The notes beneath the pieces are model-generated. The model was not told the origin of the DNA and did no database searches. It saw nothing but the letters and a program-made list of their open reading frames with translations. From contig JAGBFY010000074.1 in NCBI GenBank assembly GCA_017936245.1, forward strand, positions 1-23,998: a DNA stretch of 23,998 bases. Direction: 5' to 3'. This stretch comes from Kiritimatiellia bacterium (lineage in GTDB: Bacteria > Verrucomicrobiota > Kiritimatiellia > RFP12 > UBA1067). The position numbers and the translations under genes were made by a program. Shown here piece after piece: positions 1-6,808 of this stretch. Position 1 is the stretch's first letter; each line of letters opens with the position of its first letter.

Positions 1-256
1 GCATGAAGACATTATCAAGAGTGATCGGACGCTTCTTCTCGACATCGGCATATCCAACACAAGCGACCTCCTGAACTCCATCCTTGTAGAAAACGCTAAT
101 CGCACCAGGAAGCTCTCCCTTCTCCACATACTGAGCAAGAGCCTTCTCTGCAAAATCAGTACGAGACGTGCTGACAACGTCAGACGAAGCGCAGCCGGCA
201 ACCGCCAACAGCAACAGGGCAAGCAAAGAAGAAAAGAGAATTCCGTTCGTTTTCAT
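1..256 (-). CDS. Serine hydrolase (class C beta-lactamase-like) lipoprotein, N-terminal part
   Basis: This gene starts at an ATG at 256-254 and runs off the left edge, so only about 85 residues are visible. The N-terminus is a lipoprotein signal: a hydrophobic stretch (LLALLLLAVAGC) ending in a lipobox with Cys22. The mature start contains the segment ELPGAISVFYKDG followed by VGYADVEKKRPIT. That is the usual opening of the beta-lactamase/penicillin-binding-protein-like (class C, EstB-type) serine hydrolase family, just before the SxxK nucleophile, which lies outside the window. The family includes esterases and peptidases, and true beta-lactamase activity cannot be inferred. A lipid anchor would put it on the cell envelope. 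A promoter-like TGATATACT lies only 10 bases upstream of the ATG. The family call is fairly safe; substrate is unknown. Confidence 0.75.
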   Translation of the reverse strand, partial: MKTNGILFSSLLALLLLAVAGCASSDVVSTSRTDFAEKALAQYVEKGELPGAISVFYKDGVQEVACVGYADVEKKRPITLDNVFM

Positions 257-266
257 AATGGCGTGA

Positions 267-275
267 AGTATATCA
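267..275 (-). promoter_or_regulatory. Extended -10 promoter element for the lipoprotein gene
   Basis: On the minus strand the sequence reads TGATATACT, an extended -10 (TGn plus TATACT). Only 10 bases separate it from the ATG at 256, so the transcript would have a leader of about 3 bases. No convincing -35 box or Shine-Dalgarno sequence is visible. Confidence 0.4.
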
Positions 276-330
276 CAGTTCGTCCATATATGGAATGGCT
301 AATTTTAAAATATCACTGAAACCTCATCCA

Positions 331-1167
331 TCACCGCTTCAGGCATGCAGGCGTCCATATGTCAGAAGCCTGCAGGTCTAGCCATGTTATAGCTTCAAGC
401 CAACGGGCAAGGTCTTTCGGCTTGCTGTCGAAATTGTTTGTGCCAAAGGAGAATTTCGCCCCCATCTGCTTGGCCATGAGCAGAAATCTCGGACGCGGAT
501 ACGGAGAGCCTGCCTGAATCTCAAGCGCAACACCTTTCTTGACCGCCTTTTCTATGAGCTTGCGCATGCGCTCGTCAGTCCATAGGCTGTCGTACCTGTC
601 AGCCAGCTCCATCGGCAGATATGTAGGATTTGCGAGAATGGATATCGGCTCGTCAAGAATTCGCATGTTATGAGCAAAATACTCCTTCATCCACTTCTCG
701 GGGTCGTCAATGATCTGGGGCTGCCAAAGACGGTTGTCACGTCCGTCCTTCCGTTTTCCCATAATCATCGTATCGGCGAGAATGAAGTCGAACTTTTCAC
801 GTGTTGACGGTGATATCTGCCTGAACCAGTCACGGTCGTTCACCTGAATGCCTACCGGCATCCTGTCCGAAACGGCCTTCGCCTTCTCAGCGAACTTGAG
901 GAGCTGAGAGTCGTTTTTCGTATCCCACTCGCGCCCATGGTTGTCCATCGCGCTAGACCGGACAATCCAAGCCTTCTCACGTTCAGCCGCAAGCTCCGGA
1001 GTCATCCCTCCGCGGATGTGAACATGATAGTCGATGATCGTAATGCCACGCTTCGCACACTCAACCTCAAGCATCCTGTTCATGGCATTGACAGGATAGT
1101 TCGCCGATCCACCGGCGATAGCCGCCGATGCGGCAGCCAGACAAAACGAAATCAACATTCTTTTCAT
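331..1167 (-). CDS. Secreted PHP-like metal-dependent hydrolase
   Basis: The 278-residue product has a cleavable signal peptide (residues 1-18, AASAAIA before GG), so it probably acts in the periplasm or outside. Residues 46-54 read DYHVHIRGG, matching the first metal-binding HxH motif of PHP (polymerase and histidinol phosphatase) enzymes. Further PHP-like positions are His77, the ILADT segment (Asp132), ISILANP (172-181) and ALEIQA with Glu216. Two sites are degenerate: the usual HP is NP (180-181), and the last motif, usually GSDAH, reads GTNNFD (242-247). Metal loading and activity may therefore differ from the family norm. Its ATG shares one base with the deoA stop (TAATG), which implies translational coupling. 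The substrate is not predictable. The PHP call is moderately sure. Confidence 0.65.
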   Translation of the reverse strand: MKRMLISFCLAAASAAIAGGSANYPVNAMNRMLEVECAKRGITIIDYHVHIRGGMTPELAAEREKAWIVRSSAMDNHGREWDTKNDSQLLKFAEKAKAVSDRMPVGIQVNDRDWFRQISPSTREKFDFILADTMIMGKRKDGRDNRLWQPQIIDDPEKWMKEYFAHNMRILDEPISILANPTYLPMELADRYDSLWTDERMRKLIEKAVKKGVALEIQAGSPYPRPRFLLMAKQMGAKFSFGTNNFDSKPKDLARWLEAITWLDLQASDIWTPACLKR

Positions 1168-2483
1168 TACAGAATCTCCTCTATGATAAAACGACGGACT
1201 GACGGAGCCTCTCCCGAAATGGCAAATGCCGACTCAAGCGACTTCGCTTCAGCCTCAAGAAGCGCAGTCCGATCCCTGGCGAAGAGCTTAGCAAGGGTCT
1301 GTCCCTTCTCCACCTTGTCGCCATGAGTCACCGACAGCAAAACACCGGCAGACATATCAATTGTATCGCCGGTCTTTGCGCGCCCCGCCCCAAGATTGAA
1401 CGCCGCCCGCGCCACTGTTTCGGCATCAATGTCAGAAATAAAGCCCGAAGCAGGCGCAAGCACCTCCACAGACGAAGCTCCGCCACCGCCTGCGTACATC
1501 CGCTCAAACTCCGCCAAATCGCCGCCATGAAGCTTCACCATCTCGGCGAATACGGCATAGGCCTTGCCGTTTCCGAGATTGTCACGGCACTCTTTTCTGG
1601 CATCATCAAGCGAAACACATTTCGCCAATGCGACCATCCTTGCCGCAAACTCCACGGAGAGTTCGACAATGTCGGCAGGCTGCCGCCCTTCACCTTTCAG
1701 TACATCTATCGACTCCTGAACCTCAAGCGCGTTTCCAACAGCGAAACCGAGCGGTTCATCCATAGAGGTCACAAGCGCACAAGCCTTGCGTCCCGCCCCT
1801 TTGGCTCCGTTGACCAGCGCTTGCGCAAGCGCCGCCGCCTGATCGCGCGTCTTCATGAACGCGCCTCTGCCACACTTGACGTCAAACACAAGCGTTTCCG
1901 CGCCTTCCGCAAGTTTCTTTGAAAGAATCGAAGCAACGATAAGAGGGATGGAAGGAACCGTGCCGGTCACATCGCGCAGGGCGTAGAGCTTTTTGTCCGC
2001 AGGCGCGATCTCCGCCGTCTGAACGGTCATGGAACAGCCGCAGGACGCAACAACCTTCTTGAAATCCGCAAGGGAAAGCGAGGCGTTGTATCCGGGTATG
2101 GACTCCAACTTATCCGCAGTTCCGCCGGTCAGTCCAAGGCCTCGCCCCGTGAGCGACGGCACCGCAACCCCACAGCTTGCCGCAAGCGGCTGGATGATAA
2201 GGGAGAGCTTGTCGCCAACACCACCGGTGGAGTGCTTGTCCGCCGTAGGAAGCGGAACATCCGACCAGTCCATTTTGTCGCCCGAATCGCGCATCGCCTC
2301 AGTAAGCGCAAGCGTTTCCGCACCGGTCATCCCGTTGCAGCATACGGCCATGGCAAACGCGGCCATCTGATAGTCCGTCACCTCACCTTTGGTGTAGGCG
2401 GCGATCAGGTCGTGAATATCAGAAGGCGAGAGCTCGCGTCCTTCGCGCTTCCGGTCGAGTAGAATCTTTACTGGCGTTTCCAT
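1167..2483 (-). CDS. deoA: Thymidine/pyrimidine-nucleoside phosphorylase
   Basis: The 438-residue protein matches the family in length and motifs. It carries the phosphate-binding segment KHSTGGVGDK (83-92) and the family signature TGRGLGLTGGTADKLES (112-128). The enzyme reversibly cleaves thymidine or uridine with phosphate to the base and (deoxy)ribose-1-phosphate, in cytosolic nucleoside salvage. The C-terminal part (about 345-438) resembles the usual PYNP C-terminal domain, with GAGRAKTGDTID and GVLLSVTHGDKVEKGQTL. DeoA and Pdp paralogues cannot be separated by eye, so thymidine versus broad pyrimidine specificity is open. The start is the ATG at 2483, only 7 bases below a TATAAT, suggesting a leaderless message. 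The stop overlaps the start of the secreted hydrolase. Confidence 0.93.
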   Translation of the reverse strand: METPVKILLDRKREGRELSPSDIHDLIAAYTKGEVTDYQMAAFAMAVCCNGMTGAETLALTEAMRDSGDKMDWSDVPLPTADKHSTGGVGDKLSLIIQPLAASCGVAVPSLTGRGLGLTGGTADKLESIPGYNASLSLADFKKVVASCGCSMTVQTAEIAPADKKLYALRDVTGTVPSIPLIVASILSKKLAEGAETLVFDVKCGRGAFMKTRDQAAALAQALVNGAKGAGRKACALVTSMDEPLGFAVGNALEVQESIDVLKGEGRQPADIVELSVEFAARMVALAKCVSLDDARKECRDNLGNGKAYAVFAEMVKLHGGDLAEFERMYAGGGGASSVEVLAPASGFISDIDAETVARAAFNLGAGRAKTGDTIDMSAGVLLSVTHGDKVEKGQTLAKLFARDRTALLEAEAKSLESAFAISGEAPSVRRFIIEEIL

Positions 2484-2490
2484 ACCGTCA

Positions 2491-2499
2491 ATTATAGCA
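2491..2499 (-). promoter_or_regulatory. Extended -10 promoter immediately before deoA
   Basis: The minus strand reads TGCTATAAT, a perfect extended -10. The deoA ATG follows 7 bases after the TATAAT, so transcription should begin at or next to the ATG. There is no Shine-Dalgarno sequence between them and no room for one. Confidence 0.5.
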
Positions 2500-2546
2500 T
2501 ATTGCCAGTCGCAGATGCCGCATCTTTTATGACAGCATCCACTTCA

Positions 2547-3068
2547 TCAAATACCGCTGACTGCCGTGCAGATCTTTTCGGGGGCGGCGAAGCGTCCCTT
2601 GCCTTCTGTTCCGCATGCAAGTTCGCCGGAGTCGGGGTCTATGAAGCGCACTCCACGCGATTTGAGGATTTCTATGTTCGCCTGCGTCGCAGGGTTGTCC
2701 CACATCCCATCATTCATAGCTGGAGCCACGAAAACGGGGGAACGGGTCGCTAAAAGCGTTGATGAGAGAAGATCGTCCGTAAGACCATGCGCCATCTTGG
2801 CGATAATGTTCGCCGTGGCTGGAGCCACAACGACAGCATCGGCTTCGGCATACGCGATATGCTCCGGCTTCCATTCCGTCGGCAGCGCGAACTGATCAGT
2901 TCCGACGGGATTGCGGGAAAGCGTCTGGAATGTAAGTGGCGTCACGAATTCCCGGGCGGCGGCGGTCATGACAACGCGCACGTCGTCACCACGCTTGACG
3001 AAAAGCCTGACAAGTTCACACGCCTTGTAGGCCGCGATCGACCCCGTCACTCCAAGAACGATCTTCAT
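2547..3068 (-). CDS. coaC: Phosphopantothenoylcysteine decarboxylase, stand-alone CoaC domain
   Basis: This 173-residue flavoprotein decarboxylates 4'-phosphopantothenoylcysteine to 4'-phosphopantetheine in coenzyme A synthesis. It begins with MKIVLGVTGSIAAYK, the FMN-binding start of the HFCD family. It keeps the catalytic histidine (EHIAYAEAD), the substrate-contact motif PAMNDGMWDNP and the flap cysteine in ELACGTEGKGRF. Most bacteria fuse this domain to the synthetase CoaB in a protein of about 400 residues. Here the frame ends after the CoaC domain and deoA's promoter follows, so CoaB must be encoded elsewhere. The ATG at 3068 overlaps the gmk stop by one base (TGATG) and has GGGCGG five bases upstream. 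A GTG at 3071 is an alternative start two residues earlier... effectively adding one residue. Confidence 0.88.
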   Translation of the reverse strand: MKIVLGVTGSIAAYKACELVRLFVKRGDDVRVVMTAAAREFVTPLTFQTLSRNPVGTDQFALPTEWKPEHIAYAEADAVVVAPATANIIAKMAHGLTDDLLSSTLLATRSPVFVAPAMNDGMWDNPATQANIEILKSRGVRFIDPDSGELACGTEGKGRFAAPEKICTAVSGI

Positions 3069-3685
3069 CACATCCGCCCCGACTTCACGTCAATGAGATC
3101 GCAAAGCTTCTTGTACGCTATAGTGAGATCGTCGTTCGTCACCTGGAACATATACTCGTCGGCCCGGGCGATCTCCCCTTCCGCGTTTGCGAGACGGTGC
3201 TCGATAACCTCCGGCGCGTCGGTTCCGCGCCCTTCAAGACGCTCGCGCAGGGTCTGCATATCCGGCGGATTGATGAAGATATCAACGTATCCGTCGCGGA
3301 GCGGATCGGTCGGCGGCAGTTTGCGCACATAGTCGCGCACCTTCGCCGCCCCGACGACATCGATGTCGAGAATCATGGAGTTGCCCTCTGCGAGCACCTC
3401 CTCTATCGGACCCTTCAATGTTCCGTAGTAGTTGCCATGCACTTCGGCGTGTTCAAGGAACGCATTTTCAGCAAGAAGCTCCTTGAAACGCTCGACCGGC
3501 ATGAAATGGTAGTCTATGCCGTCCTCCTCCTCGCCGCGCGGCTCACGCGTGGTGCAGGATATGGAATACTGAAGGTCGCAGTATTCCTGAAGGAGCAGAT
3601 CTATGAGCGTGGACTTGCCGCAGCCCGAAGGTGCGCTCATCACGATGAAAAGTGGTTTTGTCTTCTTTTCCATTGTCTTATCCAT
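3068..3685 (-). CDS. gmk: Guanylate kinase
   Basis: The 205-residue protein phosphorylates GMP to GDP with ATP. It has the P-loop SAPSGCGKST (17-26), the GMP-binding segment SCTTREPRGEEEDGIDYHF with the neighbouring EHAEVHGNYYGT, and LDIDVVGA where most homologues have LDIDWQGA. Length and motif order are normal for the family. A later in-frame ATG at 3673 (MEKKTK) would avoid the 8-base overlap with folE and has GGA seven bases upstream, so the true start could be either. Its stop overlaps the coaC start by one base. It sits in an operon with purine and GTP-consuming genes: purH makes IMP, gmk makes GDP, and folE uses GTP. Confidence 0.95.
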   Translation of the reverse strand: MDKTMEKKTKPLFIVMSAPSGCGKSTLIDLLLQEYCDLQYSISCTTREPRGEEEDGIDYHFMPVERFKELLAENAFLEHAEVHGNYYGTLKGPIEEVLAEGNSMILDIDVVGAAKVRDYVRKLPPTDPLRDGYVDIFINPPDMQTLRERLEGRGTDAPEVIEHRLANAEGEIARADEYMFQVTNDDLTIAYKKLCDLIDVKSGRM

Positions 3686-4259
3686 TCACCAAAGAGAGAA
3701 ATTCGCCGCGCACCTTCTCGTCCGAACGGAATGAGCCCAGCACTGCGGATGTAACCATCTCCGAATTCTGCTTTTCGACACCGCGCATCATCATGCAGAG
3801 ATGCTTTGCCTTTATGACGACTCCTACGCCTTCGGCGTTCGCCTCCTTCATGATTGCGTCTGCTATCTGCTCGGTGAGACGTTCCTGAATCTGCAGACGG
3901 CGCGCGTACATGTCAACGATACGCGCCAGCTTGGAGACACCGAGCACCTTGCCCTTGGAGATGTAGCCGATAGCGCATGAGCCGTAGAACGGCAGCATAT
4001 GATGCTCACACATCGAATAGAGCTCGATGTTCTTGAGAATCACCATGTGGTTCGTGCCGCTGGTGAAATATGCACCGTTCACGACCGTCTTGACGCTCTG
4101 GCGGTATCCGCGTGTAAGATAGGTGAGCGACTTCGCCACGCGCTCAGGGGTCTTCTTCAGTCCTTCGCGCTCTGGATCCTCGCCAAGCTCGATAAGCAGA
4201 GACTTTACGAGTTCTGCAATCTTCTTCTGGTTCGGCTCTTTCTTTGCTGTCTTCTTCAT
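3678..4259 (-). CDS. folE: GTP cyclohydrolase I
   Basis: The 193-residue protein converts GTP to 7,8-dihydroneopterin triphosphate, the first step toward folate and other pterins. It contains the zinc and active-site motif SMCEHHMLPFYG (Cys84, His87), the signature GVSKLARIVDMYARRLQIQE (107-126) and the third zinc ligand in HLCMMMRGVEKQ (Cys155). All three usual zinc ligands are present, so this is a canonical type IA enzyme. Its ATG overlaps the rpe stop by four bases (ATGA), indicating coupled translation. It ends 8 bases inside the first gmk start, or just before the second. No riboswitch-like leader is present because the gene is internal to the operon. Confidence 0.96.
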   Translation of the reverse strand: MKKTAKKEPNQKKIAELVKSLLIELGEDPEREGLKKTPERVAKSLTYLTRGYRQSVKTVVNGAYFTSGTNHMVILKNIELYSMCEHHMLPFYGSCAIGYISKGKVLGVSKLARIVDMYARRLQIQERLTEQIADAIMKEANAEGVGVVIKAKHLCMMMRGVEKQNSEMVTSAVLGSFRSDEKVRGEFLSLVNG

Positions 4260-4906
4260 CTGGAAACCCCTGTACGCATGGCATCGACGGCGGCCTTCAT
4301 GTCCGCCTGCTTGAAGAGATACGACCCGGCGACGAACTGGTTCGCGCCGGCCTTTGCCGCAATAAGCGCAGTCTCAGCGTTTATTCCGCCATCCACCATG
4401 ATGTCGAGACCGGGACGCATCCTGCGCAGAACCTCGACCTTCGGCATGCAATCCCCGATGAACTTCTGTCCGCCATATCCGGGATGGACTGTCATAACAA
4501 GAGCCTCGTCGATCTCATCCAGATACGGGAAGAGATGTTCCACCGGCGTTTCCGGATTGATCACGATCGCATTCTTGAGCCCCATGGCGCGGATGCGCTT
4601 GAGTTCCGTGTGGATGTCGCAGTCGGCCTCGACATGTATCTGTATGGTCTGCGCCCCCGCCTTCGCAAAAGCCTCAAGATACAGGTCGGGACGCGTCATC
4701 ATCAGATGGACGTTGCGGTAGAATCCCGGCGCGGTCTTCGCGGCAAGCGCGACCACATCAGGTCCGAACGAAAGGTTCGGGACGAAATGCGCATCCATCA
4801 CATCAAGATGGAGCGCCTCCGCGCCGGAAGCTTCGGCACGGAGGATTTCATCTGCAAGCCGTCCGAAATCGGCGGCGAGAAGCGATGGAAGTATCTGCGT
4901 TTTCAT
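4256..4906 (-). CDS. rpe: Ribulose-phosphate 3-epimerase
   Basis: This 216-residue TIM-barrel enzyme interconverts ribulose 5-phosphate and xylulose 5-phosphate in the pentose phosphate pathway. The family motifs are in order: ILPSLLAADF at the N-terminus, LHLDVMDAHFVPNLSFG with metal-binding His and Asp, NVHLMM, VMTVHPGYGGQKF, and the phosphate-binding DGGIN near residue 175. Length is typical. It follows purH by 12 bases and has no clear Shine-Dalgarno sequence, so it probably depends on ribosomes finishing purH. It overlaps folE by four bases. Its place in a purine/pterin operon makes sense as part of the supply of ribose phosphates, though that link is inferred. Confidence 0.96.
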   Translation of the reverse strand: MKTQILPSLLAADFGRLADEILRAEASGAEALHLDVMDAHFVPNLSFGPDVVALAAKTAPGFYRNVHLMMTRPDLYLEAFAKAGAQTIQIHVEADCDIHTELKRIRAMGLKNAIVINPETPVEHLFPYLDEIDEALVMTVHPGYGGQKFIGDCMPKVEVLRRMRPGLDIMVDGGINAETALIAAKAGANQFVAGSYLFKQADMKAAVDAMRTGVSR

Positions 4907-4918
4907 CGGCGCAGTTTT

Positions 4919-5599
4919 TCAGCGCTGGTCGTAGGTGGCGTTCACCTCTTCCCAGGTGCGGGAAGCGAAGAACTGGGAGATCGCGGTATCATACGAAGCC
5001 GTGTGCGCGAACGCCTTCTTCATGAGCTTGAAACGCGTATCAAGACCGAGCGTGCCGCCCTGAGCCTCGAGCTCCGCCGCAAGATTGCCGTAGTCGAGCG
5101 GATCGGTGACGGACGCGACGCGGAGGTAGTTCTTCGCGGAGGCGCGGACCATGCATGGACCGCCGATGTCGATGTTGGTGCGGGCCATCTCAGGCGTTAC
5201 GTCAGGCTTGGCGACGGTTTCCTTGAACGGATAGAGATTGACCACCACCATGTCGATCGGCTGGGCGGAAAGACGCTTGAGGTCATCCTGGTGAGCCTCG
5301 TTGTACGTCTCGGAAAGGAGTCCGAGATAGATCTTGAAATCGAGCGTCTTCACAAGACCACCCTGCATCTCCGGCTGGCCGGTGTAGTCGCTGACCGCCA
5401 CGAGATACTTGTCGGCATCCGCGCCGAGAATCTCCTTGACCTTCGTGTAGGTGCCGCCTGTGGAATAGATCTTCACTCCGGGGCATGCCTTCACAAGCGC
5501 AGGAACGAATGTCTCAAGCCCTGTCTTGTCCGACACGGACATGAGAACGTTCTTGACCGCCACGCGGCTGTCGATGTCTTTGACTATATTAAGTGCCAT
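4919..5599 (-). CDS. purH: IMP cyclohydrolase (PurH N-terminal domain only)
   Basis: The 226-residue protein corresponds to the MGS-like IMP cyclohydrolase half of PurH, which closes FAICAR to IMP. Recognisable motifs are LMSVSDKTGLE, IYSTGGTYTK, VSDYTGQPEMQGGLVKTLD, PIDMVVVNLYPFKETVA and NIDIGGPCMVRASAKNY. Normal bifunctional PurH is about 510-530 residues. The AICAR formyltransferase half is absent and rpe begins 12 bases later, so that step needs a separate gene. Where bifunctional PurH usually reads KTLHPKVHGGIL, this protein has KTLDFKIYLGLL, a marked change next to the active site. The start ATG has AAAGGAG nine bases upstream. It is the first gene of a five-gene operon. Confidence 0.88.
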   Translation of the reverse strand: MALNIVKDIDSRVAVKNVLMSVSDKTGLETFVPALVKACPGVKIYSTGGTYTKVKEILGADADKYLVAVSDYTGQPEMQGGLVKTLDFKIYLGLLSETYNEAHQDDLKRLSAQPIDMVVVNLYPFKETVAKPDVTPEMARTNIDIGGPCMVRASAKNYLRVASVTDPLDYGNLAAELEAQGGTLGLDTRFKLMKKAFAHTASYDTAISQFFASRTWEEVNATYDQR

Positions 5600-5631
5600 G
5601 GAAAAATCTCCTTTGTTTTTTGCAATGTTGA

Positions 5632-5640
5632 ATTATATCA
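5632..5640 (-). promoter_or_regulatory. Extended -10 promoter of the purH-rpe-folE-gmk-coaC operon
   Basis: The minus strand reads TGATATAAT, a full extended -10. It lies 32 bases before the purH ATG and leaves room for a short leader with the AAAGGAG ribosome site at 5609-5615. No good -35 hexamer is visible at 17 bases, which is typical of extended -10 promoters. Confidence 0.55.
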
Positions 5641-5652
5641 CATTTTTTCGAC

Positions 5653-5714
5653 TGGATAGAGGTTCGGATGAAGCATCACCCCTGTCACCCGTGGGTTGCA
5701 AAATTGGATAGAGG
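5653..5714. repeat. Direct repeat TGGATAGAGG, possible operator pair
   Basis: The 10-mer TGGATAGAGG occurs exactly at 5653-5662 and 5705-5714, 52 bases start to start, which is close to five helical turns. Both copies lie between the divergent -10 elements of purH and argF, each near a -35 zone. This fits a shared regulator-binding region but could also be chance. No regulator is identified. Confidence 0.3.
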
Positions 5715-5735
5715 GTCCCATTTTGCCTTCAAACA

Positions 5736-5744
5736 TGGTATAAT
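5736..5744 (+). promoter_or_regulatory. Extended -10 promoter of argF
   Basis: The plus strand reads TGGTATAAT, a perfect extended -10, 33 bases before the argF ATG. The -35 position shows no clear hexamer. The leader would carry the AAGAAAGG ribosome site at 5761-5768. Confidence 0.55.
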
Positions 5745-5777
5745 GCCGCTTTTCCTTTTCAAGAAAGGTACAGAGAA

Positions 5778-6782
5778 ATGCTGAACTGGATGGATTCACT
5801 CAAGGGTCGCTCTCTCATGCGGATGACTTCGTTCACCGACGAGGAGATGCTCAACCTTATAGACTTGGCTGCACAGCTCAAGGCGCGTCGTCATGCCGGC
5901 GTACGCGGAGACCTTTTGCGCCGTAAGCAGATTGCGCTCATATTCGAGAAGTCCTCCACACGCACACGCAATTCGTCGCAGATTGCAGCTCGTGACGAAG
6001 GTGGCGACGCAGAGTACCTTACGCGTCCCGACATCCATTTCGGAAAGAAGGAGAGCGTAAAGGATACGGCGCGTGTGCTTGGCCGAATCTACGACGGCAT
6101 CCTGTTCCGCGGCTTCTCCCAGAAGACGTGCGAAGAGCTTCAGGAATGGTCCGGCGTTCCCGTGTGGAACGGCCTCACGGACGCATACCACCCCACACAA
6201 ATCCTCGCTGACCTGCTCACCATAAAGGAAACCTTCGGTTCACTCAAGGATGTCACAGTCGCCTATGTCGGCGATGGACGCAACAACGTCGCAAACTCGC
6301 TCATGATGGGTTGCGCAAAGGCAGGCGTACGCTATGTATGCTGCGCTCCCGCCTCCCTCCGTCCGGATGACGCGGTTCTTGCAGAGGCCGAAGAGGTCGC
6401 AAAGAGGAATGGCGTCGACGTCCGCGTATTTGAAGATCCCGTCCAGGGCGTCAAGGGCGCGAACGTGCTCTATACGGACGTTTGGGTGTCGATGGGAGAA
6501 GAAGATAAGACGGCAGAGCGCATCAAACTGCTCAAGCCCTACCAAATCAACATGGATCTCATGCGCGCAACAGGCAACATCGACGGCAAGCTGATGTTCC
6601 TGCACTGTCTCCCCGCATTCCACGACTTCAACACCGACGTCACGAAGGAAAGCGGCGCGCTTGAGGTCACGGACGAAGTGTTCGAATCGAAATACTCGAA
6701 GGTGTTCGACGAATCAGAGAACCGCATGCACACCATCAAGGCACTGTTCGTGTCGGCGCTCTGCGACCGCGCATCAATCTGA
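5778..6782 (+). CDS. argF: Ornithine carbamoyltransferase
   Basis: The 334-residue cytosolic enzyme joins carbamoyl phosphate and ornithine to make citrulline in arginine synthesis. The carbamoyl-phosphate site FEKSSTRTR (56-64) is present, as are GKKESVKDTARVLGR (89-103), DAYHPTQ (135-141), the ornithine-site segment TDVWVSMG (233-240) and the catalytic HCLPAFHD (276-283). These ornithine-binding motifs favour OTC over aspartate carbamoyltransferase. Length is normal. The ATG has AAGAAAGG about nine bases upstream. It is the only long plus-strand gene in the window, transcribed divergently from the purH operon and convergently with the pilin cassette. No other arginine gene is adjacent, so regulation may be through its own promoter. 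Confidence 0.95.
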   Translation: MLNWMDSLKGRSLMRMTSFTDEEMLNLIDLAAQLKARRHAGVRGDLLRRKQIALIFEKSSTRTRNSSQIAARDEGGDAEYLTRPDIHFGKKESVKDTARVLGRIYDGILFRGFSQKTCEELQEWSGVPVWNGLTDAYHPTQILADLLTIKETFGSLKDVTVAYVGDGRNNVANSLMMGCAKAGVRYVCCAPASLRPDDAVLAEAEEVAKRNGVDVRVFEDPVQGVKGANVLYTDVWVSMGEEDKTAERIKLLKPYQINMDLMRATGNIDGKLMFLHCLPAFHDFNTDVTKESGALEVTDEVFESKYSKVFDESENRMHTIKALFVSALCDRASI

Positions 6783-6808
6783 AACCAGCGCCAAGCCCAA
6801 GATCATAC

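Noticed and set aside
2513..2525. Small hairpin (AGATG-CCG-CATCT) followed by T residues, as a terminator after coaC
   Set aside because: The T-run follows on the plus strand, while the flanking genes are on the minus strand. The stem is only five pairs.
4244..5659. A long plus-strand open frame (471 codons) opposite purH and rpe
   Set aside because: It lies antisense to two genes with clear family motifs, is rich in Arg, His and Leu, and resembles no known protein. It is a mirror of GC-rich codon use.
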